Positions 26,438 to 34,884 of a stretch of 64,000 bases of DNA are shown in pieces (position 1 is the stretch's first letter; the number at the start of each line of letters is the position of its first letter). The notes beneath the pieces were generated by a model that had not been told where the DNA came from, did no database searches, and was given only the letters and a program-made list of their open reading frames with translations. Made by a program: the position numbers and the translations under genes. The stretch lies in assembly GCA_040381215.1 (NCBI GenBank), contig JBEIHO010000011.1, positions 1 through 64,000 on the forward strand, read 5' to 3'. This DNA comes from SZUA-430 sp040381215 (GTDB lineage Bacteria; Pseudomonadota; Alphaproteobacteria; Micropepsales; Micropepsaceae).

Positions 26438-26505
26438 AAGGCGCTGTTCAAACCCGCCCTGCCCCCGCAATATGCAATCCATCATCAACGGAAGCACTTG
26501 ACGTC

Positions 26506-27594
26506 ATGGCCGACATATCCAGACAGGAACAATTCAGCGGCACGAAGGATGTGGCGCCCCAGCATGCGCTCGACGTTGCGCGGCTCGAGGCTTATCTCAG
26601 CCAGCATGTCGAGGGGTTCAAGGGACCGCTCACGATCCGTCAGTTCAAGGGCGGGCAATCGAACCCGACCTACCAGCTGGTCACGCCAGGCGCGAAATAC
26701 GTGCTGCGGCGCAAGCCGCCCGGCAAGCTGCTGCCGTCAGCCCACGCCGTCGACCGCGAGTTCCGGATCATCAAGGCGCTCTACCCCACCGGTTTCCCCG
26801 TGCCGCGCCCCTATGTGCTCTGCACGGATGAAAGCATCGTGGGAACGATGTTCTATGTGATGGATTGCGTCGAGGGACGGGTTCTGTGGGAGCCGCAGCT
26901 GCCCGGCATGGCCCCCAAGGAGCGCCATGCGATCTACGATGCGATGAACGAGACGCTCTCGCGGTTGCACCAGACGGATTTCCAGAAGCTGGGGCTCGAG
27001 GATTTCGGCAAGCCCGGGAACTATTTCTCGCGCCAGATCTCGCGCTGGGGGAAGCAGTATGTTGCCTCGGAGACCGAGAGCATTCCTGAAATGAACAAGC
27101 TGATGGAATGGCTGCCCAACAATATCCCTGCGGGCGAGCGCAATTCCATCGTGCATGGTGACTATCGCCTGGACAACATGATCCTGCATCCGACCGAGCC
27201 GCGCGTGATCGCGGTGCTCGATTGGGAGATCTCGACCATCGGCGATCCGCTCGCGGACTTCACCTATCACATCATGCAATGGCGCATGCCTGCGGGCGGT
27301 ACGGGCGGCGGCACCGGCAGCCTGGCCGGGGCAGACCTGAAGGCGCTGGGCATCCCCTCCGAAGATGAGTATGTGGCGATGTACTGCCGGCGCACGGGGC
27401 GCAGCGGCATCGACAATCTCGACTTCTATTTCGCCTATAATTTCTTCCGCCTCGGCTGCATTCTCCAGGGCATCATCGGTCGCGTGCGCGATGGCACGGC
27501 TGCCAGCGCCCATGCCGAAACCATGGCGGCCGCCGTGCGCCCGCTTGCAGAGCTTGGATGGCAGTACGCGCGAAAGGCCGGAGCCCCCGCATGA
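26506..27594 (+). CDS. phosphotransferase family protein, LvaA/ACAD10 kinase-like (copy 1)
   Basis: 362 residues of the aminoglycoside phosphotransferase (APH) fold. GGQSNPTYQL near residue 45 is the glycine-rich loop, YVLRRKPPGKLLPSAHAVDRE near 65 the nucleotide Lys region, HGDYRLDN near 222 the catalytic loop, and VLDWEISTIGDP near 243 the metal Asp. The RKPPG and STIGDP signatures mark the subgroup related to the kinase half of mammalian ACAD10/11 and to Pseudomonas LvaA, which phosphorylate 4-hydroxyacyl-CoA. Its stop overlaps the next start (ATGA). A close paralog lies at 28868-29911. Confidence 0.88.
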   Translation: MADISRQEQFSGTKDVAPQHALDVARLEAYLSQHVEGFKGPLTIRQFKGGQSNPTYQLVTPGAKYVLRRKPPGKLLPSAHAVDREFRIIKALYPTGFPVPRPYVLCTDESIVGTMFYVMDCVEGRVLWEPQLPGMAPKERHAIYDAMNETLSRLHQTDFQKLGLEDFGKPGNYFSRQISRWGKQYVASETESIPEMNKLMEWLPNNIPAGERNSIVHGDYRLDNMILHPTEPRVIAVLDWEISTIGDPLADFTYHIMQWRMPAGGTGGGTGSLAGADLKALGIPSEDEYVAMYCRRTGRSGIDNLDFYFAYNFFRLGCILQGIIGRVRDGTAASAHAETMAAAVRPLAELGWQYARKAGAPA

Positions 27595-28871
27595 CACGCA
27601 TTCTCTTCCTGCTTGTGGCGCTTGCTTGCGCCATCGTCCCGGCCAGCGCCGACACGAAGCTCATCTATGCGGGTACGCTCATCGCCATTCCCGGCGAGGA
27701 ACCCCTCAAGGAGCAGACCATCGTTGTCAAGAATGGTCGCATCAGCAAGGTCGTCCCTGGTTTCGAGCGCCCCGCCGCCGGGGTCACCGTCATCGACCTT
27801 CGGAACCACTTCGTGCTGCCCGGTCTGATCGACAGCCATGTGCACATCCTCAGCGAACTCGGGCCACGATCGAAGCTGCAACTGGTCGAGGACGATGAGG
27901 CAATGGCGGCCCTGCGCGGTGCACAGCACGCGCTGCGCACGTTGCGGGCCGGCTTCACCACGGTGCGCGACCTCGGACAGAGATCGCCCGCCATCTTTGC
28001 CCTGCGTCGTGCCATCAATGACGGCATGATCGCAGGCCCGCGCCTTGTCATCGCCGGGTCGACTCTTTCGCCCACGGGCGGGCATGCGCAGACTTATGGA
28101 TACAGGGACGAGATCAACCACCTGTTCGCATCAAGCGGACAATGCGACGGCGTCGAAGACTGCCGGCGTGCCGTGCGGCTGCAGATTTCGCGTGGTGCCG
28201 ATGTCATCAAGCTGGTGGCCACGGGCGGTGTGCTGTCGGACATCAAGGCCGGGGTCGACCAGCAATTCACCGACGAGGAACTGAAGTCGATCGTCGATAC
28301 CGCCCACAAGCTGGGGCGCAAGGTTGCAGCCCATGCACACGGCGCCGACGGCCTCAACGCGGCGCTGCGGGCGGGCGTCGATTCCATCGAGCACGGCTCC
28401 TACCTGGACAGCACCTCCATCGCCCAGTTCCGGCGATCGGGCGCCTGGCACGTGCCAACGGTGCTGGCAGGCGTGACGGCGGCCGAGTATGCGAAGATGG
28501 GAAACTTCATGTCGGAGGCGCAGAAGGCAAAGGCACTGAAAGTCGGCCCGCAGATCCAGGACGCGTTGCGTCGTTCGTACCAGGGGGGCGTCAAGATCGC
28601 CTTTGGCACGGACTCGGGCGTGTCGCCTCACGGTCAGAACGCGCGTGAATTCTCCTTGATGACGGCTGCGGGCATGACACCGACAGAGGCCTTGCGCGCG
28701 GCGACAGTATCGGCGGCGGAACTGCTTGGCCTCGAGAGCGCCATCGGAACGCTTGAGGCGGGCAAGTTTGCCGACATCGTTGCCGTCGCCGAAGACCCTA
28801 CCCGCAATGTCAAGACGCTCGAGAACATGCAATTCGTCATGCGCGGCGGACAGGTCTACGTCCAGAAATGA
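27591..28871 (+). CDS. exported amidohydrolase family protein (Xaa-Pro dipeptidase-like)
   Basis: 426 residues with a clear signal peptide (about 1-20, cut at ASA/DTK). Metal-dependent amidohydrolase motifs run in order: LPGLIDSHVHI near 75-85 (HxH), KLVATGG near 195, AAHAHG near 240, DSIEHGS near 260, and IAFGTDSGVSPHG near 345. These TIM-barrel enzymes hydrolyse amide or cyclic imide bonds; periplasmic members are often annotated as prolidases. ATGA overlaps on both sides place it firmly in one operon between two kinase paralogs. Confidence 0.88.
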   Translation: MTRILFLLVALACAIVPASADTKLIYAGTLIAIPGEEPLKEQTIVVKNGRISKVVPGFERPAAGVTVIDLRNHFVLPGLIDSHVHILSELGPRSKLQLVEDDEAMAALRGAQHALRTLRAGFTTVRDLGQRSPAIFALRRAINDGMIAGPRLVIAGSTLSPTGGHAQTYGYRDEINHLFASSGQCDGVEDCRRAVRLQISRGADVIKLVATGGVLSDIKAGVDQQFTDEELKSIVDTAHKLGRKVAAHAHGADGLNAALRAGVDSIEHGSYLDSTSIAQFRRSGAWHVPTVLAGVTAAEYAKMGNFMSEAQKAKALKVGPQIQDALRRSYQGGVKIAFGTDSGVSPHGQNAREFSLMTAAGMTPTEALRAATVSAAELLGLESAIGTLEAGKFADIVAVAEDPTRNVKTLENMQFVMRGGQVYVQK

Positions 28872-29911
28872 GCTTCGAACCGGGTCCCGTTCGGTCTGCG
28901 CACGCCTTCGACGAGGTAGCCCTTGCGGCCTTCCTCCAGCGCGAGACTGGCATTACCTCGGCAGGGCTGGTGGTGCAGCAATTCGGCGGCGGTCAGTCCA
29001 ACCCGACGTTCCTGCTGACAAGCGCCGGATCGCGCTTTGTCATGCGCAAGAAGCCGCCCGGCAAGCTGCTGAAAAGTGCCCATCAGGTCGATCGCGAGTA
29101 TCGGATCATGAAGGCGCTGGCAGACACGGACGTGCCGGTGCCGCGCATGGTGGCGCTCTGCGAGGACGAGAGCATCATCGGAACGGCTTTCTATGTCATG
29201 GAGTATCTCGAGGGTCGCATTTTCCGCGATCCGCAGATGCCGGGGGCGTCGCGTGCAGAGCGAGCCGCTGTCTATGACAGCATGAACGACGTGCTGGCGC
29301 GGCTGCACAAGGTCGATTTCGCGAAGATCGGGCTCAGCGATTTCGGTCGCCCGGGAAATTATTTCGAACGGCAGATTTCCCGCTTCATCCAGCAATACCG
29401 CGCCGCGCAGACGGACCAGATCCCAGAGATGGAGGAACTGATTTCCTGGCTGCCAGGCAACATCCCGGTGGAGGACAGCGTCTCGATCGCGCATGGCGAC
29501 TACCGGCTAGAGAACACCATCTTCCATCCGACCGAGCCGAGGATGATCGCCGTTCTTGACTGGGAACTTTCGACCATCGGGCATCCGCTTGCCGACCTGG
29601 CGTATAACTGCCTTGGCTATCATTACATCAATCCACGACAGGGCGGGCTTGTCGGCATCGATCACGCAGCGACGGGCATCCCCACTGAAGCCGAGCATGT
29701 CAGGCGCTACTGCGAGCGTACCGGACGTGGACCGATCGACAAGTGGCCGTTCTACGTGAGCTTCTCGCTGTTCCGCCTGGCCTCTATATCGCAAGGCGTC
29801 TACAAGCGCGGCCTCGACGGAAATGCGAGTTCGGAAACCGCCGCGCAATTCGGCAATACCTGCCAATTGCTGGCCCAGAATGCGTGGCGCCTGGCGCAGC
29901 AAGTCGCCTGA
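28868..29911 (+). CDS. phosphotransferase family protein, LvaA/ACAD10 kinase-like (copy 2)
   Basis: 347 residues, paralog of 26506-27594. It shares GGGQSNPTFLL, MRKKPPGKLLKSAHQVDREYRIMKAL, GYF/NYFERQISR, HGDYRLEN and VLDWELSTIGHP. The catalytic loop has Glu where copy 1 has Asp (RLEN for RLDN), and the metal loop reads GHP for GDP, so substrate or rate may differ. The start overlaps the amidohydrolase stop (ATGA). Together with the ACAD gene at 31715-32956 it suggests hydroxyacyl-CoA breakdown. Confidence 0.88.
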   Translation: MSFEPGPVRSAHAFDEVALAAFLQRETGITSAGLVVQQFGGGQSNPTFLLTSAGSRFVMRKKPPGKLLKSAHQVDREYRIMKALADTDVPVPRMVALCEDESIIGTAFYVMEYLEGRIFRDPQMPGASRAERAAVYDSMNDVLARLHKVDFAKIGLSDFGRPGNYFERQISRFIQQYRAAQTDQIPEMEELISWLPGNIPVEDSVSIAHGDYRLENTIFHPTEPRMIAVLDWELSTIGHPLADLAYNCLGYHYINPRQGGLVGIDHAATGIPTEAEHVRRYCERTGRGPIDKWPFYVSFSLFRLASISQGVYKRGLDGNASSETAAQFGNTCQLLAQNAWRLAQQVA

Positions 29912-30085
29912 TTTTCGCGGTTTGGTTGCCGGCGCGTAAAGCCAGCGCGGGTTACCGCGAGGTAGCAGCGATCTACTGACCTGTTTTGAAACGCGCGCGC
30001 ACCGATCGCGATTGAGGCGTCAATGGGTTGTTACGCGTCCGATGGCTATCGTGGCGATTGAAACAACTGCTGGACCCGTCACGAA

Positions 30086-31687
30086 ATGGCGAAGGCCTCT
30101 TCATCCCCTGCTGCGCGAGATCGTTCGCTGCCAACCAGCGACAGCGTTCCCCTGCCGGGGTTTGCACGCGAGCCGCATTTCGCATCGGCCGAGCGGGCAC
30201 CACGGATCGGATACTGGCGTCAGCAGATCGGCAAGCACCCGCCATTCTGGTCAAGGGGCTTTTTCGCGCTGCTCACCCTTGATCCGGCAACGACGACACC
30301 TTCGACGGCGTATCTCATGGAACGGATCCATCCCGACGACCGGGATGAAATCCGGCGTACCCTGGCCAGCGCCGAGAGAACCGGTCGTCCGTTTCATTTC
30401 CGCGCACGCTCGTGGGTCGCCGGCACTGCCCAGCGCGTCTTCGAGACCCATGGCGAGGTGGAGCGCGACGGGAACGGGAAAGGCATTGCGCTTCTGGGTG
30501 TAACACGCGAGGTCACGACAGAAGTCGAGGCCTTGCTTCAACTCCAGGAATCCGAAGCGACCTACCGGCTGATCATGGAGGAAGCGACCGACATGATCAC
30601 GCGCCTTGACCGCAACGGAATTGCGACCTTCGTTTCGCCTGCCGTTCGACACATCCTGGGCTATGAACCCCATGACATCGAAGGGAAGCGTTCGATCGAC
30701 TTCGCCCATCCGGATGACCTGCCCGACATCGTCGCGGCGTCGCGCGAAGCGCAGGCGAACGGGTCCATGGCCATATTCGAGCATCGCCGGCGGCATCGGG
30801 ACGGCCACCATGTGTGGCTCGAATCGCGCGTGCGCTTCCTCGTCAATCCCGAGACCGGCGAGCAGGTTGGCGCCGTCGCCATCAGCCGCGAGATCGGCCG
30901 GCGCAAGGAATTCGAGCAGGAACTGCTGGCTGCACGCGAGCGCGCGGAACACGCCAACCAGACGAAGTCGCGCTTTCTTGCCAACATGAGCCACGAGTTG
31001 CGGACGCCGCTGAATGCCATCATCGGCTTCTCGGACATCATGGTGCGCGAGATGTTCGGCGCCATCGGCAATGAACGTTATGCCGAGTACGTGCGGATCG
31101 TGAATGAATCGGGTGCGCTTCTGCTCGACCTCATCAATGACGTTCTCGACATGTCGCGGATCGAGGCCGGGAAATACCGGTTGAACGTCGAATGGTTCGA
31201 CATGCGCGACCCCATCGAGGCGGTCGTGCAGATGCTGTCGAACCGTGCGACTGAAAAGCAGTTGGCGATCGAAACCCGGTTGACGCCCCTGGACCTGCGC
31301 GCGCTTGCCGATCGTCGGGTCGTCATGCAGATCCTCCTGAACCTGCTGTCGAATGCGATCAAATTCACCGAGGCGGGGGGACATGTCGAGATCGGCGCGT
31401 GCAAGGGAGAAGACGATATCCGGCTTTGGGTTTCGGACACGGGCATCGGCATGACTGCCGAATTCCTGTCACGCATCGCCCAACCCTTCGAGCAGGCATC
31501 CACGGACATGACCCGCTCGCATGGCGGGTCAGGCCTCGGGCTTGCACTTGTGAAGTCCCTTGTGGCGCTGCACGGCGGCAATTTCGTCATCAAGAGCGCC
31601 CCGGGGGCCGGCACCTGCGTCACGGTCACCTTGCCGCTGGTGCAAAAGGAAAGGACCGGTCCGCCCGAAGGCCAACCGGTCCCCTGA
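30086..31687 (+). CDS. soluble PAS-domain sensor histidine kinase
   Basis: 533 residues without a membrane segment, so it should sense a cytoplasmic signal. Two PAS regions are visible (about 55-150, with FHFRARSWV and GVTREVT; and 155-285, with FVSPAVRHILGYEP and ISREIGRR). They are followed by the dimerisation/phosphoacceptor H-box FLANMSHELRTPLN near 298, N-box LLNLLSNAIKF near 418, and G boxes DTGIGM and GSGLGLAL. No response regulator gene is adjacent, so the partner is encoded elsewhere. The 174-base gap before it shows no gene. The start has only a weak ribosome site. Confidence 0.9.
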   Translation: MAKASSSPAARDRSLPTSDSVPLPGFAREPHFASAERAPRIGYWRQQIGKHPPFWSRGFFALLTLDPATTTPSTAYLMERIHPDDRDEIRRTLASAERTGRPFHFRARSWVAGTAQRVFETHGEVERDGNGKGIALLGVTREVTTEVEALLQLQESEATYRLIMEEATDMITRLDRNGIATFVSPAVRHILGYEPHDIEGKRSIDFAHPDDLPDIVAASREAQANGSMAIFEHRRRHRDGHHVWLESRVRFLVNPETGEQVGAVAISREIGRRKEFEQELLAARERAEHANQTKSRFLANMSHELRTPLNAIIGFSDIMVREMFGAIGNERYAEYVRIVNESGALLLDLINDVLDMSRIEAGKYRLNVEWFDMRDPIEAVVQMLSNRATEKQLAIETRLTPLDLRALADRRVVMQILLNLLSNAIKFTEAGGHVEIGACKGEDDIRLWVSDTGIGMTAEFLSRIAQPFEQASTDMTRSHGGSGLGLALVKSLVALHGGNFVIKSAPGAGTCVTVTLPLVQKERTGPPEGQPVP

Positions 31688-31714
31688 ACATTCAATCGCG
31701 CAAGCGCGACAGGC

Positions 31715-32956
31715 CTAGTGGGCCGCGTCGATGCGCATCTTGTTCGAGTACTTGCCGAACTCAAGCCGCGCGATCGTGCGGTTGTGCACTTCGTCGGGAC
31801 CGTCGGCCAGGCGCAGCGTGCGCTGGCTGGCATAGAGACGCGCCAGGCCCGAGTCGGTCGTCACGCCGGCACCGCCCCAAGCCTGGATGGCGTCGTCGAT
31901 GACCTGGAGAGCCATGCGGGGGCCTGCGACCTTGATCATGGCGATCTCGGTGCGGGCGACCTTGTTGCCCACCTTGTCCATCATGTCGGCGGCCTTGAGC
32001 GTGAGCAGGCGGCACATGTCGATGTTGATGCGGGCTTCGGCGACGCGCTGTTCCCACACCGAATGCTCGGAGATGCGCTTGCCGAACGCCTCGCGCGTCA
32101 TCAGGCGGGTGCACATGAGTTCCAGCGCGCGCTCGGCGGCGCCGATCGAACGCATGCAGTGATGGATGCGGCCCGGCCCGAGGCGGCCCTGGGCAATCTC
32201 GAAGCCCCTGCCCTCGCCCAGGATCATGTTCTCGAGCGGCACCTTCACGTTGTCGAACACGATCTCGGCGTGGCCGTGCGGCGCGTCGTCATAACCGAAA
32301 ACCGGCAGCATGCGCTTGATGTTCACGCCCGGCGTGTTTGTTTCGACCAGGACCTGCGACTGCTGGCGATAGCGGTCGCCCTCGGGGTCGGTCTTGCCCA
32401 TGACGATCATGATCTTGCAGCGCGGGTCGCCGACGCCTGACGACCACCACTTGCGGCCGTTGATGACATAGTGGTCGCCCTTGCGCTCGATGCGCGTGCG
32501 GATGTTGGTCGCGTCGGAAGAGGCGACCTCGGGCTCGGTCATGATGAAGGCGGAGCGGATCTCGCCGGCGAGCAGCGGCTTCAGCCATTTGGCCTTGTGC
32601 TGCTCGTTGCCATAGCGCTCGAGCACTTCCATGTTGCCGGTGTCGGGCGCCGAGCAGTTGAAGACCTCGGAGGCAAAGCCGACGCGGCCCATCATCTCGG
32701 CCAAGGGGGCGTATTCAAGGTTGGTAAGGCCGGCGCCGTGGCTGCTTTCATTCAGGAAGAGGTTCCAGAGACCCTGCGCCTTTGCCTTGGCCTTGAGGTC
32801 CTCGACCACGGGCACGACGATCCAGGGATTGCCCTTCGCGCGCGCGTCGGCCATCTGCTGGTTGTAGACTTCCTCGGCCGGATGGACGTGCTTGTCCATG
32901 AACTCGGAAACCCTGCGGACCCACTCCTTCATGCGGGGCGTATAGTCGAAATCCAT
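31715..32956 (-). CDS. acyl-CoA dehydrogenase, ACAD10/11-like
   Basis: 413 residues with the three-domain acyl-CoA dehydrogenase layout. Diagnostic segments are AFIMTEPEVASSDATNI near 140, INGRKWWSSGVGDPRCK near 165, and GPGRIHHCMRSIGAAERAL near 255. The C-terminal IQAWGGAGVTTDSGLARLYASQRTLRLADGPDEVH block ends the fold and is the form typical of the ACAD10/11 group. FAD-dependent and cytoplasmic. AGGAGG precedes the ATG. The kinase partner domain that is fused in mammals is supplied here by separate genes 2-5 kb away. Confidence 0.92.
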   Translation of the reverse strand: MDFDYTPRMKEWVRRVSEFMDKHVHPAEEVYNQQMADARAKGNPWIVVPVVEDLKAKAKAQGLWNLFLNESSHGAGLTNLEYAPLAEMMGRVGFASEVFNCSAPDTGNMEVLERYGNEQHKAKWLKPLLAGEIRSAFIMTEPEVASSDATNIRTRIERKGDHYVINGRKWWSSGVGDPRCKIMIVMGKTDPEGDRYRQQSQVLVETNTPGVNIKRMLPVFGYDDAPHGHAEIVFDNVKVPLENMILGEGRGFEIAQGRLGPGRIHHCMRSIGAAERALELMCTRLMTREAFGKRISEHSVWEQRVAEARINIDMCRLLTLKAADMMDKVGNKVARTEIAMIKVAGPRMALQVIDDAIQAWGGAGVTTDSGLARLYASQRTLRLADGPDEVHNRTIARLEFGKYSNKMRIDAAH

Positions 32957-33028
32957 GTTGTTCCTCCTCGATTGAATGGCGATGGGCGGCAGACTAGCCC
33001 GCGCGGGCGCGCAGGGCTAGGACGCATG

Positions 33029-33490
33029 TCAGCGTCTGGCGCGGAAAAAGGCCTTCAGTAGCTGGCCTGCTTCCTCGGCATGGGCTGCTGCGGCCTGCGC
33101 GATGACCGGCCTGTGATGACAGGTTTGCTGGGAAAAAAACTGCGGTCCATGCATGACTGCGCCACCCTTGGGGTCGGTGGCCGCGAAGACGAGCCGGGAG
33201 ATGCGTGCCATGGCGATGGCCCCGGCGCACATGGCGCACGGCTCGAGCGTCACGAAGAGTGTCGTTCCCACAAGGCGCTCGTTGCCGAGGCGGCCAGCCG
33301 CCTGCCGGATGACTTCGATCTCGGCGTGGGCCGTGGGATCGCGTCGCTCGACGATCCGGTTGCCATCCGCGGCCAGGACCGTGGATCCATCGGCTGCCAC
33401 CAGCACCGCGCCAACCGGCACATCCTGACGCTCCGCGGCCCTGCGCGCTTCGGTTAATGCCAATGCCATGAAGTGGTCATCTTGCGTCAT
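33029..33490 (-). CDS. tadA: tRNA-specific adenosine deaminase
   Basis: 153 residues. It converts A34 of tRNA-Arg(ACG) to inosine. The zinc deaminase motifs are HAEIEVI near residue 52 (His ligand and catalytic Glu) and EPCAMCAGA near 82 (two Cys ligands), with VPVGAVLV near 25 and GGAVMHGP near 110. ATG 33490 gives the usual MTxDDxFM start; the adjacent ATG 33493 is an alternative. It is divergent from rluB (43 bases) and upstream of the ACAD gene on the minus strand. Confidence 0.93.
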   Translation of the reverse strand: MTQDDHFMALALTEARRAAERQDVPVGAVLVAADGSTVLAADGNRIVERRDPTAHAEIEVIRQAAGRLGNERLVGTTLFVTLEPCAMCAGAIAMARISRLVFAATDPKGGAVMHGPQFFSQQTCHHRPVIAQAAAAHAEEAGQLLKAFFRARR

Positions 33491-33533
33491 CATTTCCGTA
33501 TGCCGCGCCGCCGTGTCTGGTACAACCCCGAAG

Positions 33534-34280
33534 ATGGACGAGATGAACGAAACCGAAGGCGAAAGAATTGCCAAGGCCCTGGCGCGTGCCGGGGTCTGCT
33601 CGCGTCGCGACGCCGAGCGGCTGATCGCAGAGGGTCGCGTCAGCCTCAATGGCAAGGTCCTCGATACCCCGGCCGTGAAGGTGGGCCCGTCGGACCGGAT
33701 CGTGGTTGACGGAAAACCCATCCGGAGCGCAGAGCGCACCCGGCTCTGGCGATACTACAAGCCCAAAGGCCTGGTCACGAGCCACAAGGACGAAAAAGGT
33801 CGGCCTACGGTTTTCGAGAACCTGCCGCCCGGCATGCCGCGTGTCATTTCGGTCGGACGGCTCGACTACAATTCCGAAGGGCTCCTGCTGCTGACGAATG
33901 ACGGCGCGCTGGCGCGCAGGCTTGAACTGCCCTCCAACGGCTGGATCCGCCGCTATCGCGTGCGCGTGTTTGGCAAGCTGGAGCAGGCAGACCTCGATCG
34001 CCTTCGCAAGGGCGTGACCATTGATGGCGTGTCCTATGGTCCGGTCGAGGCGGCCCTTGACCGGCAGCAGGGCGGAAATGCCTGGGCCACCGTGTCCCTC
34101 AAGGAAGGAAAGAACCGCGAGGTGCGCCGCCTGATGGAGTTCATCGGTGTGAAGGTCAACCGGCTCATCCGCGTTTCCTTCGGCCCGTTCCATCTGGGCC
34201 TTCTGAAGGAAGGGGCTGTCGATGAGATCGCCTACAAGGCGCTCAAGGAACAGCTTGGCCTGGCTGGGTCCGGGAGCTAG
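33534..34280 (+). CDS. rluB: 23S rRNA pseudouridine synthase (RluB family)
   Basis: 248 residues. It isomerises a uridine in 23S rRNA. The N-terminal S4 RNA-binding domain (RIAKALARAGVCSRRDAERLI, about 10-30) is followed by the RsuA-type catalytic domain: GRLDYNSEGLLLLTNDG near 110 carries the catalytic Asp, and KEGKNREVRRLMEF near 190 the second signature. RluB, RluE and RsuA are close; the S4 domain and length favour RluB. ATG 33543 is an alternative start. It leads into rsmD with a 5-base gap. Confidence 0.9.
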   Translation: MDEMNETEGERIAKALARAGVCSRRDAERLIAEGRVSLNGKVLDTPAVKVGPSDRIVVDGKPIRSAERTRLWRYYKPKGLVTSHKDEKGRPTVFENLPPGMPRVISVGRLDYNSEGLLLLTNDGALARRLELPSNGWIRRYRVRVFGKLEQADLDRLRKGVTIDGVSYGPVEAALDRQQGGNAWATVSLKEGKNREVRRLMEFIGVKVNRLIRVSFGPFHLGLLKEGAVDEIAYKALKEQLGLAGSGS

Positions 34281-34285
34281 GGGCC

Positions 34286-34855
34286 GTGCGGATCGTCTCG
34301 GGCAAATTCCGCGGCCTGTCGCTTGCGACGCCCAAGGATGACCGCATCAGGCCTACGTCCGACCGCGTGCGCGAGGCGCTGTTCAACCTGCTGGCCCACA
34401 ACGATTTCGGCATCGGGTTCAGACTGCAGGAGGCGCGGGTGCTGGACCTGTTCGCAGGTACCGGCGCCCTGGGGCTCGAGGCGCTGTCGCGCGGGGCCCA
34501 GTTCGTGATGTTCGTCGACGACCATTTCGAGAGCCGCGGCCTGATCCGGCGCAATGTCGAGGCCGCGCACGCGACCGGCGCCACAAAGATCTGGCGAAGG
34601 GATGCCGCCGCGCTCGGCGACATGCCTGCAAACGCAAACGGCCCCTTCGACCTCGTGTTTCTTGATCCGCCCTATCGCCGCGGGCTGGCGGACCAGGCCC
34701 TCGCCAGCCTCGTCAGCGGTGGCTGGTTGGCTGCGCGCAGCCTGGCTGCCGTTGAGACGGCCGCAGACGAAAAGCTGGACCTGCCTGAAGGCCTTGAGGT
34801 TGCAGACGAGCGCGCCTATGGCGACACGCTCGTCCGGATGGTGGTCAAGGCCTGA
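34286..34855 (+). CDS. rsmD: 16S rRNA (guanine-966-N2)-methyltransferase
   Basis: 189 residues from a GTG start 5 bases after rluB. It methylates G966 of 16S rRNA. The N terminus MRIVSGKFRG is the RsmD signature, RPTSDRVREALFN follows near 25, the SAM site is VLDLFAGTGALGLEALSRGA near 50, and the catalytic motif is FLDPPYRRG near 125. It is co-transcribed with rluB and converges on the multicopper oxidase gene. Confidence 0.95.
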   Translation: MRIVSGKFRGLSLATPKDDRIRPTSDRVREALFNLLAHNDFGIGFRLQEARVLDLFAGTGALGLEALSRGAQFVMFVDDHFESRGLIRRNVEAAHATGATKIWRRDAAALGDMPANANGPFDLVFLDPPYRRGLADQALASLVSGGWLAARSLAAVETAADEKLDLPEGLEVADERAYGDTLVRMVVKA

Positions 34856-34856
34856 T

Positions 34857-34884
34857 GAGACGCGCGCGTGCGATGATGCGTCTC
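34857..34884. terminator. hairpin between convergent rsmD and multicopper oxidase genes
   Basis: GAGACGC (34857-34863) pairs with GCGTCTC (34878-34884) across a 14-base loop, touching both gene ends. No T tract, so it is a moderate candidate for a shared terminator. Confidence 0.4.

Noticed and set aside
31697..31710. short palindrome TCGCGCAAGCGCGA after the histidine kinase gene
   Set aside because: Only a 5-6 base stem with no T tract. Too common in GC-rich DNA to call a terminator.
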